64,000 nucleotides of DNA from an uncultured Clostridia bacterium (GCA_947631235.1 CANRKO010000006.1:1-64000); one strand, 5' to 3'. Counted from the first letter of the stretch, positions 1 to 8,029 are shown. Numbers and translations: made by a program. The notes: a model not told the origin generated them from the sequence alone.

Positions 1-123
1 CCTTATGACGGAGCAAAGGAAATGCTTTTGGTTGACGAGGTTGAAAACAAAGAATATTTAGCGGGCTTGTTCAAGGCTATGTATGATGAACTGCCGATTC
101 CGAAATCAAAAAAGAAAAAATAA
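1..123 (+). CDS. TfoX-like N-terminal domain protein, C-terminal end only
   Basis: The window opens inside this reading frame, so only the last 40 residues are visible. They read PYDGAKEMLLVDEVENKEYL and continue to a proline/lysine tail (ELPIPKSKKKK). The pattern 'GAK-x-x-x-L-V-D-E' followed by a short helix and a PKxKKK end is typical of small stand-alone TfoX/Sxy N-terminal domain proteins of Firmicutes, which are of unknown biochemical role. No promoter or start can be judged. It lies in the A+T-rich left arm of the integrated element and reads in the same direction as the acetyltransferase that follows. Confidence 0.6.
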   Translation, partial: PYDGAKEMLLVDEVENKEYLAGLFKAMYDELPIPKSKKKK

Positions 124-179
124 GTTTTTGTTCGTCATAAATAAAATAGAATGATAAATCGGGATGTGCGGAGGAAATT

Positions 180-653
180 ATGGACTATACAATTCGGGAA
201 ATATCAGACAAAGAATATAAATTGCTCGATGATTTTCTGTATGAGGCTATTTTTGTGCCGGAAGGAATGTCCGCGCCTGCTAAATCAATTATCGATCAAC
301 CGGAATTACAGGTATACGTATCCGACTTTGGTAAGAAAAAAGACGATATAGGATTGCTTGCGGAAGCAGATGGCAAAGTTATTGGCGCCGTTTGGGTGCG
401 CGTTATGAACGATTACGGGCATATTGATGATAACACGCCATCCTTCGCCATTTCCTTGTATAATGAATATCGCGGCTTAGGTATAGGAACTGCTTTAATG
501 AAAGAAATGCTTTGTATTTTGAAAAACAGAGGATACAAACAAGCGTCGCTTGCGGTTCAAAAATCAAATTATGCTGTAAGAATGTATATGAAAACCGGAT
601 TTGAAATTGTGAACGAAAACGACGAAGAATATATTATGCTTTGTCGCTTTTAA
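180..653 (+). CDS. GNAT family N-acetyltransferase
   Basis: A 157-residue single-domain acetyltransferase of the Gcn5-related fold, expected to transfer an acetyl group from acetyl-CoA to an unidentified amine. The acetyl-CoA pyrophosphate loop is visible as RGLGIGTALMKEM at about residues 97-109 (the R/Q-x-x-G-x-G/A motif), preceded by the beta-4 strand and followed by a helix and the C-terminal GFEIVNE strand. The start ATG follows a GGAGG site by 6-7 nt. The ATG at 151 in another frame has no support. It is probably cargo of the integrated element. Substrate cannot be predicted. Confidence 0.9.
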   Translation: MDYTIREISDKEYKLLDDFLYEAIFVPEGMSAPAKSIIDQPELQVYVSDFGKKKDDIGLLAEADGKVIGAVWVRVMNDYGHIDDNTPSFAISLYNEYRGLGIGTALMKEMLCILKNRGYKQASLAVQKSNYAVRMYMKTGFEIVNENDEEYIMLCRF

Positions 654-668
654 AAACATAGCTCGTGA

Positions 669-1035
669 AACAAAGTTGAAAGGCTGCTTATGGACGAAGT
701 CAAGACGCATAAAAATTTTGTCTTTGCCACCGTAAAAGGCGATTACGGACAAGATATTTTGCCGCTTTACAATTATGCGATGTTGATTGATGCTACGAAA
801 GAGGTCAGAATGCGGCGAGTGAAAAATCGTTCTTTTCAAAAATTTGGGGAACAGAATGTTGCAAGGCGGAGATTTGTTCTAACGGGAGGAACGATTTTTT
901 GATTTGGTAAGCGCCAGACCGGAGAACTATGTTGAAGAATGGGTGAAATCTTTAAGCTGCCCGATTATACGAGCAGACGGCACAAAGTCAGTCGAAGAAA
1001 ATTTAACTTTTATTATAGAGCGGCTGAGAAAATAA
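669..1035 (+). pseudogene. Decayed P-loop kinase/ATPase-like gene (3' part)
   Basis: The readable part starts just after a stop codon at 666 and encodes MDEVKTHKNFVFATVKGDYG, then a lid-like segment (LIDATKEVRMRRVKNRSFQKFG). After about position 845 the sense moves to another frame (GNRMLQGGDLF, then REERFFDLVSARPENYVEEW), with an additional in-frame TAA near 880. It ends IIERLRK at 1035. The order fits small AAA/shikimate-kinase-like P-loop proteins of Firmicutes, but the Walker A half is missing. So there are at least three lesions: 5' truncation, a frameshift near a run of A/T, and a nonsense codon. Function is lost. Confidence 0.7.
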
Positions 1036-1172
1036 TCTTTACTTAGTATATAAAGCTGTTACAAAAATGTGATAGCTTTTTTGCGTTTTATGCCAAAAAT
1101 CGAATTATGTCGAAAATGGACATTTAGAAGGTTTTTGATAAAATAGCAAGCAAAGCCAAAGAGTACCCTATT

Positions 1173-1254
1173 GGCGATTTTTGCACAAGCCATACTTCGT
1201 ATGGAGCGCAAAAATATTTTGGGAACACAATCCCAAGCCCAGTGTAAAATCGCC
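1173..1254. other. Non-coding three-way-junction element
   Basis: The 333-base gap 1036-1368 has no convincing gene. Its centre folds into nested inverted repeats: an outer stem GGCGATTTT (1173-1181) with AAAATCGCC (1246-1254), extended inward by G-CAC/GTG-T pairs; hairpin one CCATAC-TTC-GTATGG (1190-1204); hairpin two TTGGGA-6 nt-TCCCAA (1219-1236). Together they form a closed three-way junction in either strand. A 78-codon minus-strand ORF (1059-1295) overlaps it but has no ribosome binding site of note and is probably spurious. It may be a mobile-element-associated structured RNA or a DNA-level recombination signal; the role is unknown. Confidence 0.5.
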
Positions 1255-1324
1255 TTTGGGCGCATTATACAGACCGCCAATAAATTTTTCTGCAATTATG
1301 CCGCTGGGCGCGGGTTTGAATTGA

Positions 1325-1333
1325 TGATATAAT
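1325..1333 (+). promoter_or_regulatory. Extended -10 promoter for the DUF6809 gene
   Basis: TG-A-TATAAT, i.e. an extended -10 (TGnTATAAT). It lies 36 bases upstream of the ATG at 1369. There is no recognisable -35, as is usual for extended -10 promoters. Confidence 0.5.
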
Positions 1334-1368
1334 TTTCTGTAGAATAAATTTTTACGGAGGATTTTATT

Positions 1369-1662
1369 ATGAACTTTATAGAAGAATTATACTATGGAAA
1401 CATTCGACCAAGCACGCAGGAACACATCTCAACGGAAACATATAAGCAGGCGACAGCCATTATTTCAAGAATAACGGCGCAGCTGCGGGAAACGCTTTCC
1501 GATACGGAACGTATTTTATTAGAACGGTTAATCGAAGCTAATAATGATATTATCGGAGAAACGAGTGCGGCTGAATTTCAAGTTGGTTTCGCTTTAGGCG
1601 TCCGCATGATGATTGATTGTTTTGCCATGAATATTGATAAAATCACAACAGGTAATGATTAA
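1369..1662 (+). CDS. DUF6809-type small element protein
   Basis: A 97-residue acidic, mostly helical protein starting MNFIEELYYGNI, matching the small Clostridia family usually labelled DUF6809. Such genes commonly sit next to recombinases on conjugative and integrative elements. The GGAGG at about 1356 precedes the ATG by 8 nt. It ends 15 nt before the recombinase ATG with its own ribosome binding site (AAGGAGG), so the two are likely co-transcribed. No catalytic motif is visible. A regulatory or structural role on the element is possible but not shown. Confidence 0.75.
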   Translation: MNFIEELYYGNIRPSTQEHISTETYKQATAIISRITAQLRETLSDTERILLERLIEANNDIIGETSAAEFQVGFALGVRMMIDCFAMNIDKITTGND

Positions 1663-1677
1663 CAAGGAGGATAAAAA

Positions 1678-3246
1678 ATGAATGCTGTAATATACGCTCG
1701 CTATAGCAGCGAAAATCAGCGCGAGGAGTCCATTGAAGGGCAGCTTCGCGAGTGTTCGGAGTTCGCAAACAGAAAGGGCTACACGATAGTCAAAACATAC
1801 GCCGACAGAGCAATCTCCGGCAAGAAAGCCGATAATCGACCGCAGTTTATGCAAATGATAGCCGACAGCAAACAAAAGCTGTTCGACGCGGTAATCGTGT
1901 GGAAAATTGACAGATTTTCGCGTGACAAGTACGACAGCGTTTTCTACAAGAACGCGCTGAAAAAGAATGGCGTCAGTGTAATATCAGCTAAAGAACCCAT
2001 CGACGACACGCCCGAGGGTCAGCTCATGGAAAGCATTTTCGAGGGCTTCTCGGTTTATTACATAAAGGATTTATCGGTAAAGGTCAGCCGCGGTATGACC
2101 GAGAATGTTCTCAAAGGCAAATTCAACGGCGGGACGCTTACATTCGGTTACATGATTGATAAAAACAAACATTTTCAACCAAATCCCGATACCGCGCCCG
2201 TTGTGCAGGATATTTTTGTAAGATATGCAAGCGGCGAAACGGTTAAGAGTATTTTAAATTCTCTTATCGAAAGCGGGATAAAAAACAAGCACGGCAAGCC
2301 GCCTACAATCAATTTTGTTTCCGCCATACTCAAAAACCGCCGCTATATAGGCGAGTATCGTTTTAAGGACACGGTCGTTGAAAACGCGCTGCCGCCGTTG
2401 GTAACGCAGGATATTTTCGATAAATGTCAAAAGCGATTGGAAGCGAATAAACGCACTCCGGCACACTTCAAAGATACATCGGACAAGTATATATTGACCG
2501 GAAAAATCTTCTGCGGTCACTGCGGCAGCACTATGGCGGGAGTGAGCGGCACAAGCAAGACCGGAGCTAAGCACCGATACTATCACTGCAACCGAGCCAA
2601 AAAGAAAAAGCTATGCGATAAAAAGCGCATACGCAAGGATTTGATAGAGAATTTTGTAATCGACTACACCGTAAATCTTCTCAACGATAAATCTCTAATT
2701 AATCAGCTTACGGAAACCTGCTACAGCCTGCAAACAAATAAAAACTCAACGCTGCCCGCTATGAACGCACGGCTGAAAGAAATCGAAAAAGAACTTGATA
2801 ACATTATGACGGCCATCAAGCAAGGCATATACTCGCCGACAATAAAATCCACTCTTGACAGCTTGGAGGAAGAAAAGGCAAATCTCGAATTATCCGTAAC
2901 AAAAGAACAAATCGAGCGCCCCAAACTGAGCAAGGAGCAAATTCGCCACTGGATCGAAAAATTCCGTTTGATAGACAAAGACGACTTAACCCAGCGTCAG
3001 CGGTTGATTGACGTTTTTGTGAACTCAGTTTACGTTTATGATGATAAACTTCTGATTACTTACAACTACAAGGACGGCGATAAATGTATTTCTTATGAGG
3101 AAATACAGGAATACATGAATAAAAAGGAAAACTCCGATAGCCTTAACGACTATCAGAGTTCGCCTTTGTCATTATGTGGTACGCGATCAGGGGTTCGAAC
3201 CCTGGACACCCTGATTAAGAGTCAGGTGCTCTACCAACTGAGCTAA
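1678..3246 (+). CDS. Large serine recombinase (integrase of the element)
   Basis: A 522-residue large serine recombinase catalysing integration and excision. The resolvase domain covers residues 1-150, with catalytic Ser10 in YARYSSENQ and the IDRFSRD arginine motif. The recombinase domain (about 165-265) contains LTFGYMID. The zinc ribbon has CGHCG with CN and C ligands (about 279-312). A coiled coil (about 355-410) and a C-terminal beta segment follow. The start is AAGGAGG plus 7 nt to ATG. The last ~23 residues, after SSPLSLCGT, are simply the antisense reading of tRNA-Lys, so the C-terminus is a hybrid created by integration and may differ in the excised circle. Confidence 0.95.
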   Translation: MNAVIYARYSSENQREESIEGQLRECSEFANRKGYTIVKTYADRAISGKKADNRPQFMQMIADSKQKLFDAVIVWKIDRFSRDKYDSVFYKNALKKNGVSVISAKEPIDDTPEGQLMESIFEGFSVYYIKDLSVKVSRGMTENVLKGKFNGGTLTFGYMIDKNKHFQPNPDTAPVVQDIFVRYASGETVKSILNSLIESGIKNKHGKPPTINFVSAILKNRRYIGEYRFKDTVVENALPPLVTQDIFDKCQKRLEANKRTPAHFKDTSDKYILTGKIFCGHCGSTMAGVSGTSKTGAKHRYYHCNRAKKKKLCDKKRIRKDLIENFVIDYTVNLLNDKSLINQLTETCYSLQTNKNSTLPAMNARLKEIEKELDNIMTAIKQGIYSPTIKSTLDSLEEEKANLELSVTKEQIERPKLSKEQIRHWIEKFRLIDKDDLTQRQRLIDVFVNSVYVYDDKLLITYNYKDGDKCISYEEIQEYMNKKENSDSLNDYQSSPLSLCGTRSGVRTLDTLIKSQVLYQLS

Positions 3247-3252
3247 TCACGC
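3177..3252 (-). tRNA. tRNA-Lys (anticodon CTT)
   Basis: Read on the minus strand: acceptor GCGTGAT, D-arm with AGCTCAGTTGGTAGAGC, anticodon stem CCTGA/TCAGG with loop CTCTTAA (anticodon CTT, Lys), T-arm CAGGG-TTCGAAC-CCCTG, 3' acceptor ATCGCGT, discriminator A and an encoded CCA; 76 nt. The acceptor pairs only through G1-U72 and U4-G69 wobbles. The gene is the apparent integration target of the serine recombinase, whose 3' end runs antisense through it. The element may have supplied the present 3' end. A good promoter lies immediately upstream. Confidence 0.95.
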
Positions 3253-3282
3253 ATATGACGTGCTGTTTCGGCAACGAATAGT

Positions 3283-3311
3283 ATAATACCATACGAAAAT
3301 GAATTTGTCAA
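3283..3311 (-). promoter_or_regulatory. Promoter of tRNA-Lys
   Basis: On the minus strand TTGACA, 17-nt spacer, TATTAT, about 30 nt upstream of the tRNA 5' end. It shows that the host-side half of the tRNA gene kept its own promoter after the element integrated. Confidence 0.75.
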
Positions 3312-3354
3312 CAGTTTTTCAAAAAAATTTTCAAAAAACTTGCCGAGGCGGGAA

Positions 3355-3383
3355 TTGACAAAAACCGCGCTATTTGATATATT
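3355..3383 (+). promoter_or_regulatory. Sigma-A promoter for the YdcF-like gene
   Basis: TTGACA (3355-3360), 17-nt spacer, TATATT (3378-3383). It lies 31 nt upstream of the chosen TTG start. It falls inside the longer ORF that begins at 3340, arguing against that earlier start. Confidence 0.75.
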
Positions 3384-3414
3384 AGAGAGTAGCATAAACT
3401 ATGAGGTGATTGAC

Positions 3415-4134
3415 TTGAGGATTATACTGTTTCTGATAGGTCTTGCCCTGTCTTTGGACGGTCTTTACTGCGGATACATGGGTTCTATGGGCGCGGGCGA
3501 GGGAGTTATTGTGGCGTTCGGCGTTATTTTTCTGCTTTGGGCGTCCTTTTACGACGCGTTTCGGGCAAAGAAGTTTCTTAAATTCTTAAAGGGCTTATTT
3601 GTGACCGTGCTGTCACTCTGTGTACTGTACTCCTGTTTTGTGTGCGTGATGGGAAGATTTGACAGCGACAAGGGCAACGAGGAATACGTCATCATACTCG
3701 GCTCGCCGCTAAAGGACAACGAGCCTACCGACATACTCAAAAGCCGTCTCGACACGGCTGTAAATTACCTTAACGGTCACCCGGGCGTTACGGCGATAGT
3801 ATCCGGCTCGCGCAGCGGACACAACGCTCTTTCCGAGGCAAGAGCGATGAACAACTATCTTGTGTCCGGCGGCATAGACGACGACCGTATTATGGTTGAC
3901 GAAAGCGCGTTTAACACGCACGAAACCTTTTTAAACGCAAAGGGCATTGTAAACGACGCAAAAACCGTGTTCATAACGAGTGAATTTCACGTTCTGCGCT
4001 CCCTGCAAATGGCTGATATGTGCGGTATTAAAAACGCCGCGCACATAGGCGCTCCGACGCCGCCTGAGCAAATTCCGGCATGCTGCGCGCGGGAAATTCT
4101 GGCTGAAATAGCCTCCGTGCGGTACTACCTGTAA
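3415..4134 (+). CDS. YdcF/SanA-like DUF218 membrane protein
   Basis: A 239-residue protein from a TTG start placed 6 nt after GAGGTG. The longer ORF from 3340 would begin upstream of the promoter. The N-terminal ~95 residues form three hydrophobic segments (IILFLIGLALSLDGLYCGY, a Gly-rich one, and one ending near VCVMGRF). The DUF218 domain follows: EYVIILGSPLKDN, then IVSGSRSGHNALSEA, the ESAFNTHETFLNA segment and FITSEFHVLRSLQMA. Family members are implicated in envelope or exopolysaccharide functions, but the reaction is undefined. It is a single-gene unit with its own promoter and terminator. Confidence 0.85.
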   Translation: MRIILFLIGLALSLDGLYCGYMGSMGAGEGVIVAFGVIFLLWASFYDAFRAKKFLKFLKGLFVTVLSLCVLYSCFVCVMGRFDSDKGNEEYVIILGSPLKDNEPTDILKSRLDTAVNYLNGHPGVTAIVSGSRSGHNALSEARAMNNYLVSGGIDDDRIMVDESAFNTHETFLNAKGIVNDAKTVFITSEFHVLRSLQMADMCGIKNAAHIGAPTPPEQIPACCAREILAEIASVRYYL

Positions 4135-4144
4135 ACGATACACG

Positions 4145-4167
4145 CCCGCGCTCTGCGCGGGTTTTTT
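4145..4167 (+). terminator. Intrinsic terminator after the YdcF-like gene
   Basis: CCCGCGC-TCT-GCGCGGG stem followed by TTTTTT, 11 nt after the stop codon. Confidence 0.85.
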
Positions 4168-4186
4168 CGCTTTTTGGGGACCGGAT

Positions 4187-4215
4187 TTGACAACGGCGCA
4201 AAAATTTAGTATAAT
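4187..4215 (+). promoter_or_regulatory. Consensus sigma-A promoter
   Basis: A perfect TTGACA-17-TATAAT. It drives the copper-amine-oxidase-like surface protein gene and very probably the downstream phosphodiesterase, giving a 42-nt leader. Confidence 0.85.
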
Positions 4216-4257
4216 AGTGGGTAAGTCTATAAACAGTAAACAAGCGAGGTTTTAAAT

Positions 4258-5223
4258 ATGAAAAAGATAATTTCGGCAATACTTGCCGCAGTTCTTACGC
4301 TGTGCGCCGTGCAGATGCCGTCAATGGCGGCGGAAAGCTGGCGCGAGGCGTTTGTGACGCGTATAATGAAGGTCATGTCGTCCGACCCGACGTACAACAA
4401 CGTCGCGCTCACCGACCTTGACAGCAACGGCATACCCGAGGCGTTCGTCCTCCGCGACGGCGCGGACGGCGGCATAAGCGCGGGATTTACCATGAACGGC
4501 AACTCCATTTCGTCAATAGAAATCCCCGGCAACATCATAGGAACGTGTATGTCGGACATTACCGTTTACAACGACAACGGACGTCTCATATTCGTCGGAC
4601 GCGAGGTGCCGCGCTATTCGTCGGTTATAAACTACTACAAGCTGATATTTGACGGCAAAACGCTTACGGCGCAGAAGATACTCAAATCCTACGTCAATAT
4701 GTACCCGACCGTTCCGTACAGCGATATGTATGGCAGAGACTTCCTGACGAACGGCTACCCGAACAGAACGAAGATAAAAAACTTTGTGGACAGCTACGAC
4801 AGCATAAACACGCTTACGGCGACAAACTCAGCCGCGAAATTCATAGTGGACGGCGAAAATGTTGAAATCTCGGGCTATACGGTAAACGACTCGAACTATT
4901 ATAAAATCCGCGACATAGCCATGATTTTGAGAACGACCGCGTCTCGGTTTGACGTGTCGTGGGACGAGTACCTCGGCGGAATAACGATTTCCCGCGGAGT
5001 TAAATATACTATCGTCGGCGGTGAGCTGAGCGGAGAAAGGGAAACGGCTTTGAACGTCAACCAGAGCAGCGCGCCCGTTTACGTGGACGGCGAGGAAAGA
5101 GATATGCTTTCCTACAACATAAACGGCAACACCTACTTCAAGATACGTGACATAAGCGATATGGTCGGATTTTCGGTTGACTGGGACGGCGAGCAGCAAG
5201 CCGTTATAATCAGAACGGAATAA
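4258..5223 (+). CDS. Secreted protein with C-terminal copper amine oxidase-like domain
   Basis: A 321-residue exported protein. A signal peptide (MKKIISAILAAVLTLCAVQM, cleavage near MAA-E) is followed by a ~180-residue domain with repeated short beta segments (ALTDLDSNGIPEAFVL). The C-terminal ~115 residues hold two half-repeats of the 'copper amine oxidase N-terminal' (Stalk) type: YYKIRDIAMIL...VSWDEYLGGITI and YFKIRDISDMVGFSVDWDGE. In Clostridia this module is a non-catalytic wall- or matrix-associated domain, so no oxidase activity is implied. It has a strong promoter, and the stop is one base from the next ATG. Confidence 0.85.
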   Translation: MKKIISAILAAVLTLCAVQMPSMAAESWREAFVTRIMKVMSSDPTYNNVALTDLDSNGIPEAFVLRDGADGGISAGFTMNGNSISSIEIPGNIIGTCMSDITVYNDNGRLIFVGREVPRYSSVINYYKLIFDGKTLTAQKILKSYVNMYPTVPYSDMYGRDFLTNGYPNRTKIKNFVDSYDSINTLTATNSAAKFIVDGENVEISGYTVNDSNYYKIRDIAMILRTTASRFDVSWDEYLGGITISRGVKYTIVGGELSGERETALNVNQSSAPVYVDGEERDMLSYNINGNTYFKIRDISDMVGFSVDWDGEQQAVIIRTE

Positions 5224-5224
5224 A

Positions 5225-6118
5225 ATGTATAACATAAGGAAAAAACTGTGGATACTGACGATACTGCTGTTTTCGTCGGCGGCTCTGATTGCGTGGATAT
5301 TCCCCGCGAATGACGAGTATACGCCCGTCGCGCCGACGGGTGCGGTCACGGCGCAGGCGCAGAATGAAAACGAACCGCTGTTCGGCGGAGACGGAGAACG
5401 TTTCGCGGCGCACCGAGGGTACTCCGGCTACGCGCCCGAAAACAGTATTTCGGCGTTTGAATTTGCCGGTAAAATGGGCTTTTGGGGCATAGAAACCGAC
5501 ATTTCCGAAACGAGCGACGGCGCGTTCGTGTGCATACACGACGACACGCTCGACCGCACCACCGACGGCGAGGGAAAGGTTACGGATTTCACGCTCGAAA
5601 AACTCAGCGAGTTCAGCATAGACACCGGCAACTATTTAAAACGCACTGAAAACCGCAAAATACCGACGTTCGAGGAATACCTCGACATATGCGGCGAGTA
5701 CGGCTGCACGGCTGTCGTGGAAATAAAAACGATAAAGAATTACGACGCGTTCCTGTCAATCATTTATGAGCGCGGCATGGACAATAACTGCGTTATAATC
5801 GGCGCGGTAAAGGATTTAAAAGAGATACGGTCGCGCGACAGCAAAATACCCGTTCTCAACATCGGCTACTATCCCGAACCCTACACGGACAACATAAAAG
5901 CAATCGAAGAAATCGACGGTGAAAAGGGCGTTCTCTACAACTACCCGCAGGTGGATAAAAAGGCTGTAAAGGCAACGCACGACAAGGGCTTGTACTGCGC
6001 GGTATGGGCTGTGGACGAGGAGGACGTCGCGGAGGAATATATCGAGGCGGGAGTTGACTTTATCGTCACAAACGAAATTCCCGCACGTCTCGAACATATG
6101 GTGAACGAAAACGAATAA
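5225..6118 (+). CDS. Glycerophosphodiester phosphodiesterase, membrane-anchored
   Basis: A 297-residue GDPD enzyme hydrolysing glycerophosphodiesters to glycerol 3-phosphate and an alcohol. One N-terminal transmembrane or signal-anchor helix (about residues 8-27) precedes the TIM-barrel. The key residues are present: HRG at the start of the domain (AAHRGYSGYAPENS), GIETDIS with metal-binding Glu and Asp, and IHDDTLDRTT with the second catalytic His; VEIKT and the terminal FIVTNEI strand follow. The ATG lies one base after the upstream stop with no good ribosome binding site, so translation is probably coupled. The domain probably faces outside the membrane and acts on lipid or teichoic-acid glycerophosphate. 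Confidence 0.92.
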   Translation: MYNIRKKLWILTILLFSSAALIAWIFPANDEYTPVAPTGAVTAQAQNENEPLFGGDGERFAAHRGYSGYAPENSISAFEFAGKMGFWGIETDISETSDGAFVCIHDDTLDRTTDGEGKVTDFTLEKLSEFSIDTGNYLKRTENRKIPTFEEYLDICGEYGCTAVVEIKTIKNYDAFLSIIYERGMDNNCVIIGAVKDLKEIRSRDSKIPVLNIGYYPEPYTDNIKAIEEIDGEKGVLYNYPQVDKKAVKATHDKGLYCAVWAVDEEDVAEEYIEAGVDFIVTNEIPARLEHMVNENE

Positions 6119-6128
6119 CAAACCGTAA

Positions 6129-6166
6129 AAAAAACAAGGATTTCCGAAAAGGAAATCCTTGTTTTG
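6129..6166. terminator. Bidirectional terminator
   Basis: A run of A, AACAAGGATTTCC, loop of five, GGAAATCCTTGTT, T-run. It sits between the plus-strand phosphodiesterase and the convergent MATE gene and can serve both. Confidence 0.85.
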
Positions 6167-6175
6167 ATAATCGGA

Positions 6176-7522
6176 TTAAATTTTAATTTCCGTCCACTTA
6201 CCCTTTTTAAATCGTATCGTGGCGAATATGTACCGCGCTACCTGGTCGCCGAGAACGCCGAGCCATATGCCGTTTATTCCCCAGCCGAGCGTGTAGCCGC
6301 ATAAAAGTCCGACGAAGGTACGGATAATCGTCACGCTTATCGTACTCGCGACGGCGGTGTAAAGCGTGTCGCCCGCGCCGCGCAGACAGCCCATGTAGAT
6401 TACCTGCCGTATCTGGAACAGCACCGTCACGATTATGATATACATGATACCGATGCCGATCGAGATGATTTCCTCCTCCTTAAAGAACATACTCATCAAG
6501 AGACGCGCTCCGAAGAAGTACAGCACGGCGAGTACCACCGAAATTATACCGCCTATCATCTGGCACACGCTGCCGTATTCCTTCGCCTTGTCGGGTTTTT
6601 TCTCGCCGAGACTTCGACCGATAAGCGCGACCGCAGCCGCCTGCAAGCCGTCGCCGAACGAGAACGACAGACCCATTATGTTCATGCTGACCTGATGCGC
6701 AGCCATAGCCGCGTTACCCTGTTTCGCAGCCATTATAGCCGTCGCCATAAAGCCGACACGCATAAGTATCTGCTCGAAGAACACGCTGTAGCCGACGTGT
6801 ACGATATTTTTGAGCGCCCTCATAGTAGGGCGTATTTTTTCCTTTATTATGTATGGTATCGACACAAATCCCGACGGTTTCATTATGGAAATAATACTCA
6901 TTATGCACGACACGACCGTGCCGAGTACCGTCGCGAGAGCCGCGCCCATTATGCCGAGCGCGGGGAAACCGCAGTGTCCGTTTATCAGGAAAAAGTTAAA
7001 GATTATGTTTATCGTGTTCGAGGTTATGTTTGTGCGCATCGTTATGCGCGTGTTGCCGACGCCGCGCTGCGCGCTGTTTATACCCATCTGCACGCAGTTG
7101 AATATCATACCGCCCATTATTATGCGGTAGTAAAGCACTGCGCTGTCATGCGTTTCGGGCGTAGAGCCGCAGAAGGTCATTATCGCCGGCGCGAAAATGC
7201 ACAGTCCCACGCCGAGAATGACCGACAAAAATACGATTACCGCAAGCGACGTGTACAGAACCGAGTTTGCGCTTTTTTTGTCGTTCTCGCCGAAACGCCG
7301 CGCCACGAGCGCGGAAATCGACACGTTCAGCGCGATAAACACCGACAGACCCATAAATTTCGGCTGCGCCGTCAGTCCGACAGCCGCGACGGCGTTCGCG
7401 CCCAGCGAGCTTACCATCAGCGAGTCCACAAGTCCGGCAAACGCGATAAAAAAAGACTCAATCATCGCCGGTACAGCCATGTTGAGCGATGATTTTATCA
7501 TGCGTTTATTGTATTTCATCAT
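6176..7522 (-). CDS. MATE family multidrug/antimicrobial efflux protein
   Basis: A 448-residue polytopic membrane protein with about twelve hydrophobic segments in two MatE halves (VPAMIESFFIAFAGLVDSLM at the start of repeat one, VGYSVFFEQILMRVGFMATA at the start of repeat two). MATE pumps exchange cations (Na+ or H+) for organic cations or other small molecules. The ATG at 7522 is chosen because GGGGAA lies 9 nt upstream; the GTG at 7531 abuts that site. It is the last gene of the ilvA-HD-recX-MATE run, 18 nt from recX. Substrate unknown. Confidence 0.93.
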   Translation of the reverse strand: MMKYNKRMIKSSLNMAVPAMIESFFIAFAGLVDSLMVSSLGANAVAAVGLTAQPKFMGLSVFIALNVSISALVARRFGENDKKSANSVLYTSLAVIVFLSVILGVGLCIFAPAIMTFCGSTPETHDSAVLYYRIIMGGMIFNCVQMGINSAQRGVGNTRITMRTNITSNTINIIFNFFLINGHCGFPALGIMGAALATVLGTVVSCIMSIISIMKPSGFVSIPYIIKEKIRPTMRALKNIVHVGYSVFFEQILMRVGFMATAIMAAKQGNAAMAAHQVSMNIMGLSFSFGDGLQAAAVALIGRSLGEKKPDKAKEYGSVCQMIGGIISVVLAVLYFFGARLLMSMFFKEEEIISIGIGIMYIIIVTVLFQIRQVIYMGCLRGAGDTLYTAVASTISVTIIRTFVGLLCGYTLGWGINGIWLGVLGDQVARYIFATIRFKKGKWTEIKI

Positions 7523-7540
7523 ATATAACACTTCCCCAAT

Positions 7541-8029
7541 CTATTCGTCCTCATATTCGGATTTTAAAATGTCAATACAATTTTTTATATCTCCGAAACT
7601 GTAACCGCGGTACAAGAAATATCTGATACATTTGTCCGCGTTCTTCCTGTCAAAATCACCTTTCAGCTTTTTCTCCACGAGCGGCATCAGCGTTTCCGTC
7701 TCGTCATCGTCAAGTTCTCCTACCGCCTCCTCGATATATTCCGCATCTATGCCCTTCGAGTACAGCTCCTGCCTTATCCTGCGCAAACCGTACTTTTTGA
7801 GGTTTTTTAAGTCACGCGCCTTTGTGAGCGCGTACTGCCTGTCGTTTACAAAGCCGTATTCGCGGCAGAAGTTCATTACCGTCTCAATATCCTCTTCACG
7901 CGCTCCCGCGATTTTCAGCTTATCCGCAAGTTCCTTCTCGCTGTGGGCGCGGTACTCCAAAAGCCTTAACGCCTTATCCTTCGTTTCCTCGTAGGTAAAC
8001 TCTTTTTTCTCGTATCTTCCTTTTCTCAT
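7541..8029 (-). CDS. recX: Regulatory protein RecX
   Basis: A 162-residue RecX, a modulator that binds RecA filaments and limits or tunes recombination and SOS induction. The three tandem three-helix repeats are visible: ALRLLEYRAHSEKELADKL, the middle VNDRQYALTKARDL...YGLRRIRQEL block and the third KCIRYFLYRGYSFGDI block. Its ATG overlaps the stop of the HD gene (ATGA), so it is translationally coupled. In this genome recA itself is not in the window. It may matter for the LexA/CI-like repressor at 46.65 kb, whose cleavage should depend on RecA. Confidence 0.92.
   Translation of the reverse strand: MRKGRYEKKEFTYEETKDKALRLLEYRAHSEKELADKLKIAGAREEDIETVMNFCREYGFVNDRQYALTKARDLKNLKKYGLRRIRQELYSKGIDAEYIEEAVGELDDDETETLMPLVEKKLKGDFDRKNADKCIRYFLYRGYSFGDIKNCIDILKSEYEDE

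Noticed and set aside
1059-1295. 78-codon minus-strand ORF in the element
   Set aside because: It spans the nested inverted repeats, has no good ribosome binding site and a composition unlike a protein; treated as spurious over a structured element.
6695-7492. 265-codon plus-strand ORF opposite the MATE gene
   Set aside because: Arg/His/Tyr-rich antisense shadow of a clear membrane protein.
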